Below, in pieces: positions 1 through 6,110 of a stretch of 9,307 bases of DNA. The position numbers were made by a program, and so were the translations under genes. Source of the stretch: DATJJW01 sp035491935. Its GTDB lineage: Bacteria > Pseudomonadota > Alphaproteobacteria > ATCC43930 > CGMCC-115725. Every line of letters starts with the position of its first letter. Position 1 is the first letter of the stretch. The notes under the pieces were generated by a model, which had not been told where the DNA came from, made no database searches, and was given only the letters and a program-made list of their open reading frames with translations. Where the stretch lies: assembly GCA_035491935.1 (NCBI GenBank), contig DATJJW010000224.1, forward strand, positions 1 through 9,307. The letters run 5' to 3'.

Positions 1-522
1 ATCGGCATCACCGGATGGAGCGGTGCTGGCAAGACGACCTTGATGCGCCAGCTCATCCCCCACCTGGTGGCCTCGGGCATGAGCGTCTCCACCGTCAAGC
101 ATGCCCATCACCGCTTCGACATCGACCAGGAAGGCAAGGATTCCTGGTACCACCGTCAGGCCGGCGCCTCTCAGGTGCTGATCGCCTCGGAAATGCGCTG
201 GGCGCTGATGGATGAGCGCCGCGGCCGGCCGGAACCGCCTTTGTCCGAACTCATCACACGCATGGACCCGGTCGATCTGATCCTGGTCGAGGGCTACAAG
301 CACGATCCGCACCCCAAGATCGAGGTCTGGCGCGCGGAGAACCGCAAGCCGCCGATCTTCCAGACCGACGACAGCGTCGTGGCGCTCGTGACCGACGCGG
401 CACCGCCCGGCACGACGATCCCGGTCCTCGGCCTGGAGGACTATGCCGGCATCGCCACCCATGCGCTGGCATGCGCGATCGAGCTCTCCGCGATCGGCTG
501 GCGGGTCAGAGATCGAGGCTAG
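1..522 (+). CDS. mobB: Molybdopterin-guanine dinucleotide biosynthesis protein MobB (5' end missing)
   Basis: GTP-binding P-loop protein thought to assist MobA in attaching GMP to molybdopterin, giving the MGD form of the molybdenum cofactor used by DMSO-reductase-family enzymes; cytosolic. Reading frame 1 is open from the first base, so the start codon lies left of the window. The visible 173 residues begin IGITGWSGAGKTT, a Walker A loop that normally sits very near the N-terminus, so only a few residues are missing. Next comes the MobB signature TVKHAHHRFDID followed by GKDSWYHRQAGA, then DLILVEGYK (Walker B-like strand and the VEG motif) and PKIEVWR. Length fits the family (about 170-175 residues). 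The TAG stop overlaps the stop of the convergent HxlR gene by 4 bases. MobA or MoeA may lie upstream outside the window; that is inference. Identification is secure. Confidence 0.95.
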   Translation: MGITGWSGAGKTTLMRQLIPHLVASGMSVSTVKHAHHRFDIDQEGKDSWYHRQAGASQVLIASEMRWALMDERRGRPEPPLSELITRMDPVDLILVEGYKHDPHPKIEVWRAENRKPPIFQTDDSVVALVTDAAPPGTTIPVLGLEDYAGIATHALACAIELSAIGWRVRDRG

Positions 523-911
523 CCCGGCATCGAAGCACGGGCGCCGGCCTTGTCATCGCGATGCACATCGAAGCTGGCACGCGCGGCCTCGATCTCGGCC
601 ATATGCGCCATTGCCCATCGGCCAAAGGCGATCGTCGGCTCACTCAACGAATGGCCGAGCGCGGTAAGGTCGTATTCGACCTGTGGCGGGATGGTCGGGA
701 AAAGCGTACGCGAAACCAGCCCGTCACGCTCCAGCCCGCGTAACGTGCGGGTCAGCATCTGCTGCGAGATGCCATCGATGCTGCGCTTCAGGTCGTTGAA
801 ACGGCGCGGGCCGCCGCGCAACATCATGACGATGAGGATGCTCCATTTGTCGCCGATCCGCGCGAGCACGCTGCCCACGGCATGGCAATTCCTCTGGTCG
901 TGCTGCGGCAT
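519..911 (-). CDS. HxlR-family winged-helix transcriptional regulator
   Basis: DNA-binding repressor/activator of the HxlR (MarR-like, DUF24) family, 130 residues from the chosen start. After a short N-terminal arm comes the family core: GDKWSILIVMML, then GGPRRFNDLKRSIDGISQQM (helix-turn-helix), LTRTLRGLERDGLVSR and the wing PPQVEYDLTALGHSL. Start choice: an ATG at 935 adds eight residues but lacks a clear ribosome site, whereas the ATG at 911 has AAGGA seven bases upstream, so 911 is preferred. With that start the only N-terminal cysteine is Cys9, near the position of the redox-sensing Cys6 of Bacillus subtilis YodB. The gene is divergent from azoR, with repeats in the shared intergenic region, so autoregulation and control of azoR are likely (inference). 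YodB, CatR and HypR are family precedents for thiol-based quinone/electrophile sensing. The 3' end overlaps mobB by 4 bases, convergently. Confidence 0.9.
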   Translation of the reverse strand: MPQHDQRNCHAVGSVLARIGDKWSILIVMMLRGGPRRFNDLKRSIDGISQQMLTRTLRGLERDGLVSRTLFPTIPPQVEYDLTALGHSLSEPTIAFGRWAMAHMAEIEAARASFDVHRDDKAGARASMPG

Positions 912-1049
912 GCTCTCATCCTTTATCCCGGTCATATCGATGTGCCTAAGTCCTAGAGCCGTGCCTAAGTCCTAAATTTATGTCTTCTTGCGGCTTCATA
1001 CAGGTCACTCATTTAGGCTTGGTCACAATTATTGACCGGGACCAACGTC
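912..1049. promoter_or_regulatory. Divergent control region between the HxlR gene and azoR with repeated operator-like motifs
   Basis: This gap is A/T-richer than its surroundings. GTGCCTAAGTCCTA occurs at 942-955 and again at 961-974 (19-base period, near the HxlR start). The second copy runs into the palindrome TAAATTTA (973-980). GGTCAC occurs at 1003-1008 and 1021-1026. An inverted repeat GGTCA-N7-TGACC spans 1021-1037, just before the azoR start. Read on the minus strand, 1012-1026 gives GTGACCAAGCCTAAA, loosely like the direct repeat. HxlR proteins are dimers that bind such repeats in divergent promoters; which repeat is the true operator cannot be told. I see no convincing -35/-10 pair for either gene. 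Confidence 0.5.
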
Positions 1050-1655
1050 ATGAAACTGTTGCATATCGACTCAAGCATCCTCGGCGACAATTCCGTTAGC
1101 CGGAAGATCTCGGCCGCCATCGTCGAACGGCTGCGTACCCTCCAGCCGGAGCTTTCGGTGTCTAATCTCGACCTGGCCGCGGCGCCGCCGCCACATGCCG
1201 CCGCAGACACCATGCCGAGCGCCCATCCGCTGGCCGCCATGGCGCCGGGCGCGGAAGGCCACGCCGCGGCGGATGCGCTGCTCGAAGGGTTCCTCTCGGC
1301 CGACATCATCGTCATCGGCGCGCCCATGTACAATTTCACCATATCCAGCCAATTGAAGGCCTGGATCGACCGAATCATCGTGCCGGGCAAGACCGTGCGA
1401 TACGGCGCCAAAGGCCCGGAGGGCCTGGCCGGCAACAAACGGGTGATCGTGGCGCTGGCACGCGGCGGCTTCTATGGCGCCGACACCTCCGGCGTCTCCG
1501 CCGAACATGCGGAGAGCTATCTGCGCATTGCCTTGGGATTCATTGGCATCAAGCCGGAGATCATCGTCGCCGAAGGCGTATCGCGCGGTGAGGAAAACAA
1601 AACGAAGGCGATCGAGGCGGCACTTGGGCGAGCGGCCCAGCTCAAGGCCGCCTAG
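1050..1655 (+). CDS. azoR: FMN-dependent NADH-azoreductase / quinone reductase
   Basis: Flavodoxin-fold homodimeric oxidoreductase that uses NADH and FMN to reduce quinones and azo compounds by two-electron steps; cytosolic. From the ATG at 1050 it is 201 residues, the same length as E. coli AzoR. Family features in order: MKLLHIDSS (first beta strand and phosphate loop, residues 1-9), the following NSVSRKIS helix, the FMN-binding APMYNFTISSQLKAWIDRI (91-109) and the ARGG loop near 137-140. An in-frame TTG at 1032 would add six residues, but the ATG gives the canonical N-terminus. The ribosome site is weak (GGGA about eight bases upstream). The divergent HxlR regulator strongly recalls the YodB-azoR1 arrangement in Bacillus, so induction by quinones or other thiol-reactive electrophiles is a reasonable inference. 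Confidence 0.93.
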   Translation: MKLLHIDSSILGDNSVSRKISAAIVERLRTLQPELSVSNLDLAAAPPPHAAADTMPSAHPLAAMAPGAEGHAAADALLEGFLSADIIVIGAPMYNFTISSQLKAWIDRIIVPGKTVRYGAKGPEGLAGNKRVIVALARGGFYGADTSGVSAEHAESYLRIALGFIGIKPEIIVAEGVSRGEENKTKAIEAALGRAAQLKAA

Positions 1656-1663
1656 ATGTCTTA

Positions 1664-1697
1664 GTCCCGGCATCGTCGGGGTCCCGGCATCGTCGGG
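1664..1697. repeat. Two perfect tandem copies of a 17-base unit
   Basis: GTCCCGGCATCGTCGGG occupies 1664-1680 and is repeated without change at 1681-1697, directly after the azoR stop. Each unit contains short complementary ends (CCCG/CGGG) that could form a weak hairpin. It abuts the inverted repeat at 1698-1756, and both lie between two convergent genes, so the block may serve as a terminator region or belong to a dispersed repeat family. Confidence 0.8.
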
Positions 1698-1756
1698 CTG
1701 GATTGCGATGCGGTTCACGCTTTCTCATAAGCGAGGGCGCCGGCGAGGCAATCCAG
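1698..1756. repeat. Nested inverted repeat between convergent azoR and larB (possible dispersed element and bidirectional terminator)
   Basis: CTGGATTGC at 1698-1706 is exactly complementary to GCAATCCAG at 1748-1756. Inside it CGCTT (1718-1722) pairs with AAGCG (1729-1733) across a six-base loop. Compact elements with CTGGATTGC/GCAATCCAG ends are a pattern I associate with dispersed extragenic palindromes in alphaproteobacterial genomes; that is recollection, not a search. There is no T-run on either strand, so intrinsic termination is uncertain, but the place between two gene ends suits it. Confidence 0.6.
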
Positions 1757-1762
1757 TCCGCC

Positions 1763-2440
1763 CTATCCTCCCTTCTCCGGCGGTCCCAGCATCTTGAGCG
1801 CGGCCATGGCGGCGCCGAAGCCGTTGTCGATATTGACCGTGACCACGCCCGGCGCGCAGCTGGCCAAGGCCGAGGTCAGTGCCGCGTGGCCGCCGGCCGC
1901 CACGCCATAGCCCACCGAACTCGGCACGGCGATGACCGGTGCCGCGACCAGCCCGCCCAGCACGCTGAACAAGGCCCCTTCCATGCCGGCAACCGCGATG
2001 ACGATGCGGCAGCGCCGGATTTCGTCCAGCCGCGCGGTCAGCCGCCACAGCCCGGCGACGCCGACATCGGCGATGATGGCGGCGTCGTGACCGCAGAAGG
2101 CCAGGCTGCGCTGCGCCTCCCGGGCCACCGGCAGGTCGGAGGTCCCGGCGGCGACGATGCCGATGGGCGAGGGCAGGGCATCGACCGTGCCCAGGATGGC
2201 GGTGCGCGACAGAGGGTCGTAGTCGAGTCCGTCCCGCACGCCCGCCGACAGGCGCTCATGGCTCTCGATCGAGAGCCGGGTCAGCAGCAGCCGGCGCCCG
2301 CCTGCCCGCGCCTCGGCCAGGATCGCCTCGATCTGCGCCGGCGTCTTCGCATCGCACAGCACCGCCTCCGGCACGCCGGTACGCGCCCCCCGGTCCCAGT
2401 CCATCGTGAAGTCACTGGCGCTGGTGAACTCGCCACTCAC
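1763..2440 (-). CDS. larB: LarB, NaAD carboxylase/hydrolase of nickel-pincer cofactor synthesis
   Basis: First enzyme of NPN cofactor synthesis: it carboxylates the pyridinium ring of nicotinic acid adenine dinucleotide and cleaves the phosphoanhydride to give pyridinium-3,5-biscarboxylic acid mononucleotide. The protein is 225 residues. An N-terminal family segment (DWDRGARTGVPEAVLCDAKT, 14-33) precedes a PurE/AIR-carboxylase-like domain with VAAGTSDLPVAREA (96-109), AGMEGALFSVLGGL (161-174) and NIDNGFGA near 203-210. Cys195 in SCAPG is probably the counterpart of Cys221 of L. plantarum LarB, reported to form a transient cysteinyl-pyridine adduct (alignment by eye). The start is GTG, overlapping the larE stop as GTGA, with AGGAG eight bases upstream inside larE, so coupling is expected. 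A downstream ATG at 2404 lacks a ribosome site. Last gene of the operon, 3' end convergent with azoR. Confidence 0.93.
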   Translation of the reverse strand: MSGEFTSASDFTMDWDRGARTGVPEAVLCDAKTPAQIEAILAEARAGGRRLLLTRLSIESHERLSAGVRDGLDYDPLSRTAILGTVDALPSPIGIVAAGTSDLPVAREAQRSLAFCGHDAAIIADVGVAGLWRLTARLDEIRRCRIVIAVAGMEGALFSVLGGLVAAPVIAVPSSVGYGVAAGGHAALTSALASCAPGVVTVNIDNGFGAAMAALKMLGPPEKGG

Positions 2441-3213
2441 GGCACCGGCTCCTGCACGAACATGGCGCCGCGGCGATAGGCGCGGAACCCCGCGAAGCGC
2501 CGGCCCTCCGCGGCACAGAATGCCTCGACCAACCGATCCATCTCCACGCTGCGGTCGACATCATGGCCGAGCTCGACCGCGACACCGTCATGGGTGATCC
2601 GACAGCGCAGCGTGGCGCCCTGGGGGCCCAACGCCGCCAGCGCCGTCTCGACCCGGTCGACAAAGGCGAGGTCGGCGGCATCGATGGCGATGCCGGTCTC
2701 GACCCGGCTCGACAGGCAGGGCTGGGCCGGCAGCTCCGCCACCTCGTCGAATCCCAATGCGCGGGCGAGCGCGCGCACCGCCGCTTTATCCATGCCCGCC
2801 TCGATGAAGGGATGCACCACACCCTGTTCCTGGGCCGCCAGCAGACCCGGCCGGTAATCGCCGAGATCGTCGAGATTGGCGCCGGAGGCGATGGCCCCCA
2901 CGGTGAGCGCGCGGATGCGCGTATAGAGGTTGCTCTTGCAGAAATAGCAGCGATCGACCGGGTTGTCGCGATAGCGGGCATCCTCGAATTCGCCGGCGCC
3001 GGTGACGACGAGGTCCCAGCCTTCGGCCGCGGCCCTGGCACGCACCCGGGCCGTGGCAGCCGGCGGCACGGCGGGCGAGACCGCGTGGATCGCCTGCACC
3101 TTGATGGAGCCCAGCCGATGGGCAAAGCCCATCAGGCTCATGCTGTCGACGCCGCCGCTGACCGCGATGGCCAGGCGCCGGTGCCGCGTGAGCGCTTCAG
3201 CTAAGGCTTTCAC
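2437..3213 (-). CDS. larE: LarE, ATP-dependent sulfur insertase of nickel-pincer cofactor synthesis
   Basis: PP-loop enzyme that adenylates the carboxylates of the LarB product and replaces them with thiocarboxylates. The protein is 258 residues. The PP-loop SGGVDS is at 19-24. A CYFCK motif gives Cys89 and Cys92, and PCLSSR gives Cys166, the position that aligns with the sacrificial Cys176 of L. plantarum LarE. Three cysteines in this CxxC...C arrangement fit the class reported to carry a [4Fe-4S] cluster and act catalytically with external sulfide, rather than the single-cysteine sacrificial class. Assignment to that class is inference from the motif. Start is GTG within a GTGA overlap with the larC stop; the ribosome site is modest (GGGA about nine bases upstream). 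The gene also overlaps larB by four bases. Confidence 0.93.
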   Translation of the reverse strand: MKALAEALTRHRRLAIAVSGGVDSMSLMGFAHRLGSIKVQAIHAVSPAVPPAATARVRARAAAEGWDLVVTGAGEFEDARYRDNPVDRCYFCKSNLYTRIRALTVGAIASGANLDDLGDYRPGLLAAQEQGVVHPFIEAGMDKAAVRALARALGFDEVAELPAQPCLSSRVETGIAIDAADLAFVDRVETALAALGPQGATLRCRITHDGVAVELGHDVDRSVEMDRLVEAFCAAEGRRFAGFRAYRRGAMFVQEPVP

Positions 3214-4394
3214 GACAATGCATCCCGCTCCGAGCGGTGTTTCAAGAGCCGGCGCGCCTCCAGCCCGTCGCCCTCGGTGAGCGCGTCGCTCTCGACCTTC
3301 ACCGTTTCGACGCCGCCCGGCCGGCGTACCCGTTTCACCGCGACATTGTTCATCAGCACCGTCTCCCGCGGCAGCAGCACGCGCTTCTCTTCATGCAGCC
3401 GCAGCCCGATCGTCGCCGTCTCGATGAAGCAGCGCTGGGTCGCGAGATCGGCGGCATCGGGCCGGACCAGCAGGCGGAAGCCATGCATCGCCCGGCCCTT
3501 CTTGCCCTGCCGCAGACCGATGCTGAGATCGAGCACGCCGGTGACGCCGCGCAGCCGGTCGGCGGCCAGCGCCACCTCCTCCCCGGTCATGTCGTCGATG
3601 TCGAATTCGATGACCGTGACGGTCTCGATCCCGGGGGTGCCGAGCTCGGGGTTGGCGGCGTGCTCGAAGACCAGGGCGCGCAGGATATTGGGCAGGCCCG
3701 GCAGATGCCGGGTCCCGGTGCCGGTGCCGCTTGCGCGCAGCGTACCGCCGGATGGCGCGGCATGTGGCTTCAGATGCTTGAGGATCGCCGCTCCCGTCGG
3801 GGTCACCCGTTCGCCGGCAACGCCGTCGTCGCGCCAGGGGAAGCCTTCGAGGATAAGCGACGTCGCCGGTGCCGGGACCGGCAGCAGCCCGTGCCGCGTC
3901 TTCACCAGCCCGCTGCCCAGGGGCAGCGGCGACACGCTCCAGGCGACATGGGCCAAGGCCGCCGCGATGCTGCCGGCGGCCAGGACATCGAGCAGCGAAT
4001 CCCAGTCGCCGATCTCGTGGAAATGCACGGCTTCCACCGCGACGCCATGGATACGCGCCTCGGCTTCGGCCAGGATGTCGAGGATGGCCTGGGCATTGGC
4101 CGCCGTGCCGGGCGCAAGCTCAGCCGCCGCGATGCGCCGCGAAAGCTCGGCATGACTAGCCTCGCCGTGGCGGACCTCGCCCTCCAGCCCGAACATCCGC
4201 GCTCGGATCGCCTGACCCTGGGCATGCACGACCCTGGCCTTCATGCCCTCCGGCAGCACGGCCGCGGCATCGGCCAGTACGCGCGCCTCGATACCCGGCA
4301 CCGCATCAATCAGCGCGGCCACGAACATGTCGCCGGCAACGCCGCCCACCGCGTCCAGATGGATCGCGGTTATGGTCGACAGGTCCTCAGTCAT
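3210..4394 (-). CDS. larC: LarC, nickel insertase (pyridinium-3,5-bisthiocarboxylic acid mononucleotide nickel chelatase)
   Basis: CTP-dependent cyclometallase that inserts nickel into the pincer ligand in the last step of cofactor synthesis. The protein is 394 residues in one uninterrupted frame, whereas L. plantarum needs a ribosomal frameshift to join LarC1 and LarC2. Family motifs: HLDAVGGVAGDMFVAAL (12-28), VHFHEIGDWDSLLDV (123-137), HGLLPVPAPAT (168-178), ERVTPTGAAIL (205-214 region), GTGTGTRHLPGLPNILR (223-239). The C-terminal domain begins near EFDIDDMTGEE (273-283) and carries GKKGRAMHGFRLLV (297-310), the counterpart of the KKGR motif. The frame is open further upstream (to 4727), but that lies inside larA. 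The ATG at 4394 is eight bases after the larA stop and gives the canonical N-terminus. larE overlaps its end as GTGA. Confidence 0.94.
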   Translation of the reverse strand: MTEDLSTITAIHLDAVGGVAGDMFVAALIDAVPGIEARVLADAAAVLPEGMKARVVHAQGQAIRARMFGLEGEVRHGEASHAELSRRIAAAELAPGTAANAQAILDILAEAEARIHGVAVEAVHFHEIGDWDSLLDVLAAGSIAAALAHVAWSVSPLPLGSGLVKTRHGLLPVPAPATSLILEGFPWRDDGVAGERVTPTGAAILKHLKPHAAPSGGTLRASGTGTGTRHLPGLPNILRALVFEHAANPELGTPGIETVTVIEFDIDDMTGEEVALAADRLRGVTGVLDLSIGLRQGKKGRAMHGFRLLVRPDAADLATQRCFIETATIGLRLHEEKRVLLPRETVLMNNVAVKRVRRPGGVETVKVESDALTEGDGLEARRLLKHRSERDALS

Positions 4395-4402
4395 GACCGA
4401 TC

Positions 4403-5692
4403 TCAACCATGAACCGGGATCACATAGGGCCCTTCCGGGATGATCGCGACATGCGGGTCGCCATGGGCCGAGATGCTGTCGGCGATCGCCCGGTCGACGG
4501 ATTCGATCAGCTCGACGCCGGTGATGCGCCGCTCTTCGGCATCCAGGCCCCCGGTATAGAGCTGGATCCGGCCGAGGCGCATGGGCTTCAGCTGCATCTC
4601 CGTCTGCCACTCGTCGATTTCGGCCAGGCTCTTGGATGTCAGCGTCGCCAAAAACTTCTCCGGCCCCAGCGTCACCAGCCGCGCCTGCGCCGCGCGGAAT
4701 TCCCCGGAGCCGAAGCCCTCGGAACATTCGGAGGCGATGATCAGCGTGCCCCCCGGTTCGAGGATGTCGATCGGCGTCACCATGCCCTTGACCGTCTGAT
4801 AGTAGGTCTTGTCGAGCGGATATCCGGCCGAGGACGTCACCACGGTCTTGAACCGCCGGCCGGTCCTGACCTTTGTCGCATGTTCGACGAACGAGACCGC
4901 CGCCAGATGGCTCTCGATGATCTCGCCGAATGAGGCGAAGACCAGGTGCCGCTCATCGTCGATGACGGTGTTGAGGGCGTAGATCTCGCCCAGCATGCGC
5001 ACGATCGCCAACTGCTCCTCATGCAGCGGATTGCCGATCAGGTTGCATTGGACCGCCAGCGGATCCTCCATGAAGCGCGCGGAATGGAAGGTCCGGATCG
5101 TCTCGTGGCCGGCGACGCCCGGCGCCACCACCTTGCGCCCGCCGGACCAGCCGGCCATGAAATGCGGCTCGACCAGGCCGGTCGCGATGCGCAGGTCCGC
5201 CTCGACCAGGAAACGGTTGAGCTTGACCGGCACCTGGCGCTTCGGCGTCACGCCCAGATCGACCAGCGAGGCCTCATCGCGGGCGAAATGATTTTCGACG
5301 CGCACATGCTCCAGCACCCAGGGATCGCCGACCAGTTCGGCCAACTCCGCGCCCTCGTTCGGGCGGTGCAGCCCGGTGGCGACGAGGATGACGATGCGCT
5401 CGAGCGGAATGCCGGAGGCCACCATCGTCTCGACCATGGGCCTGAGAAACAGTCGGTTCGGCACCGGCCGGGTGATGTCGCAAATGAGGATGCAGGCGCT
5501 CTTGCGGCCCTTCGCGATTTCCGCCAAGGGCTTGGCACCCATGGGATTGGCCAAGGCCTGCATGATCGCCGCATGCTCGTCCGCCAGGCGTGGCAGCGCT
5601 GCCTTGCGGATTACCGTCGGTTTGGCGCCCGCTGGCAGCGCCAGCCGCATGAAGCCCCTGCCATAGGCGATTTCGATACCATCAGCCGACAT
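4403..5692 (-). CDS. larA: LarA-family nickel-dependent 2-hydroxyacid racemase/epimerase
   Basis: NPN-dependent enzyme that inverts the C2 centre of a 2-hydroxyacid by hydride transfer to and from the nickel-pincer cofactor; lactate racemase is the founding member. The protein is 429 residues, close to the 424 of L. plantarum LarA. Active-site positions line up by eye: Arg75 in DITRPVP, His109 in ATGLHRPN (Lp His108), His177 in VEPHFMAGWSGGRK (Lp His174), Lys187 in the same motif (Lp Lys184, thioamide-linked to the cofactor) and His203 in TFHSARF (Lp His200, nickel ligand; the same 16-residue spacing from the lysine). The enzyme should therefore be competent. LarA homologues also act on malate, phenyllactate, sugar acids and other hydroxyacids, so the substrate here is open. 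The ATG at 5692 has AAGGG upstream; the frame stays open to 6112, but that part is low-complexity Gly/Arg/Pro and not family-like. First gene of the operon. Confidence 0.95.
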   Translation of the reverse strand: MSADGIEIAYGRGFMRLALPAGAKPTVIRKAALPRLADEHAAIMQALANPMGAKPLAEIAKGRKSACILICDITRPVPNRLFLRPMVETMVASGIPLERIVILVATGLHRPNEGAELAELVGDPWVLEHVRVENHFARDEASLVDLGVTPKRQVPVKLNRFLVEADLRIATGLVEPHFMAGWSGGRKVVAPGVAGHETIRTFHSARFMEDPLAVQCNLIGNPLHEEQLAIVRMLGEIYALNTVIDDERHLVFASFGEIIESHLAAVSFVEHATKVRTGRRFKTVVTSSAGYPLDKTYYQTVKGMVTPIDILEPGGTLIIASECSEGFGSGEFRAAQARLVTLGPEKFLATLTSKSLAEIDEWQTEMQLKPMRLGRIQLYTGGLDAEERRITGVELIESVDRAIADSISAHGDPHVAIIPEGPYVIPVHG

Positions 5693-5728
5693 GGTTTCGC
5701 CCTTTCCGAGCTTGTCTTCCGGACGATG

Positions 5729-5758
5729 ATTATCCTCGGGAGTCTCACGCCCTGACAA
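5729..5758 (-). promoter_or_regulatory. Sigma-70-like promoter of the larACEB operon
   Basis: On the minus strand TTGTCA (5758-5753, five of six matches to TTGACA) is followed after 18 bases by GATAAT (5734-5729, five of six matches to TATAAT). Transcription should start near 5722, about 30 bases before the larA ATG at 5692. It is the best promoter match I see in the window and sits immediately upstream of the first operon gene. No obvious operator dyad overlaps it. Confidence 0.65.
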
Positions 5759-5781
5759 GCCCTTCGGGGACCTGCGTGGCT

Positions 5782-6090
5782 TCAGACGGAAGTCGTGGCC
5801 GGCGGCCGGTGACTCAGACCCTGCCAGAAATACTGGAAGGAGAAATGCGTATGGCGGCCAATCTGGGAAACGACGATGATGCAGATCACCGTGGCGATGC
5901 CGGCCAGGACGATCGGCACGCGGGAATGCCTGACTCCTGCTCCCATGCCCCCTGCCCTCGAGCGGCTGGCTCTGATAAACAATAGGAGTAGAGCCAAAGG
6001 CGAGACGAGGATTGCGAGAACGACCAGGGCTACCCCCGCCGCCACCGCGAAACCCATCAGCGCCGCCAACACGCCCAACAAACCGAACAA
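5782..6090 (-). CDS. Probable small integral membrane protein of unknown function
   Basis: I do not recognise the family. The frame encodes 102 residues if it begins at the TTG at 6090, which has AAGGA eight bases upstream; an ATG at 6057 gives 91 residues. It shows a long hydrophobic stretch near the N-terminus (MGFAVAAGVALVVLAILV through LALLLLFI), a basic loop (RASRSRAGG...RHSR), a second membrane segment (VPIVLAGIATVICIIVV) and a polar tail with HTHFSFQYFWQGL. The basic loop lying between two membrane spans is what real membrane proteins show, and third codon positions are mostly G/C. The stop lies 24 bases before the larA -35 box on the same strand, and the start is about 34 bases from the divergent molbindin. 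It might be an accident of GC-rich sequence; a link to lar is only positional. Confidence 0.45.
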   Translation of the reverse strand: MFGLLGVLAALMGFAVAAGVALVVLAILVSPLALLLLFIRASRSRAGGMGAGVRHSRVPIVLAGIATVICIIVVSQIGRHTHFSFQYFWQGLSHRPPATTSV

Positions 6091-6110
6091 GCCGAGTATC
6101 CTTAACCGAC

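Noticed and set aside
550..975. Plus-strand frame opposite the HxlR gene (141 codons)
   Set aside because: Antisense to a well-conserved regulator; Ser/Arg/Cys-rich with no motif.
1664..1697. Start of a CRISPR array
   Set aside because: Only two directly abutting copies with no spacers and no cas genes.
1703..2479. Plus-strand frame opposite larB (258 codons)
   Set aside because: Antisense shadow with Arg/Gln/Gly/Asp-rich composition; no motif and no ribosome site seen.
3237..4412. Long plus-strand frame opposite larC (391 codons)
   Set aside because: Arg/Gln/Asp/Gly-rich product with no family motifs; it is the antisense shadow of larC, which has full family conservation.
4395..4727. Upstream extension of the larC frame
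   Set aside because: It lies inside larA in another frame and has no LarC similarity; ATG 4394 gives the known LarC start.
4946..5755. Plus-strand frame opposite larA (269 codons)
   Set aside because: Shadow of larA; biased composition and no recognisable domain.
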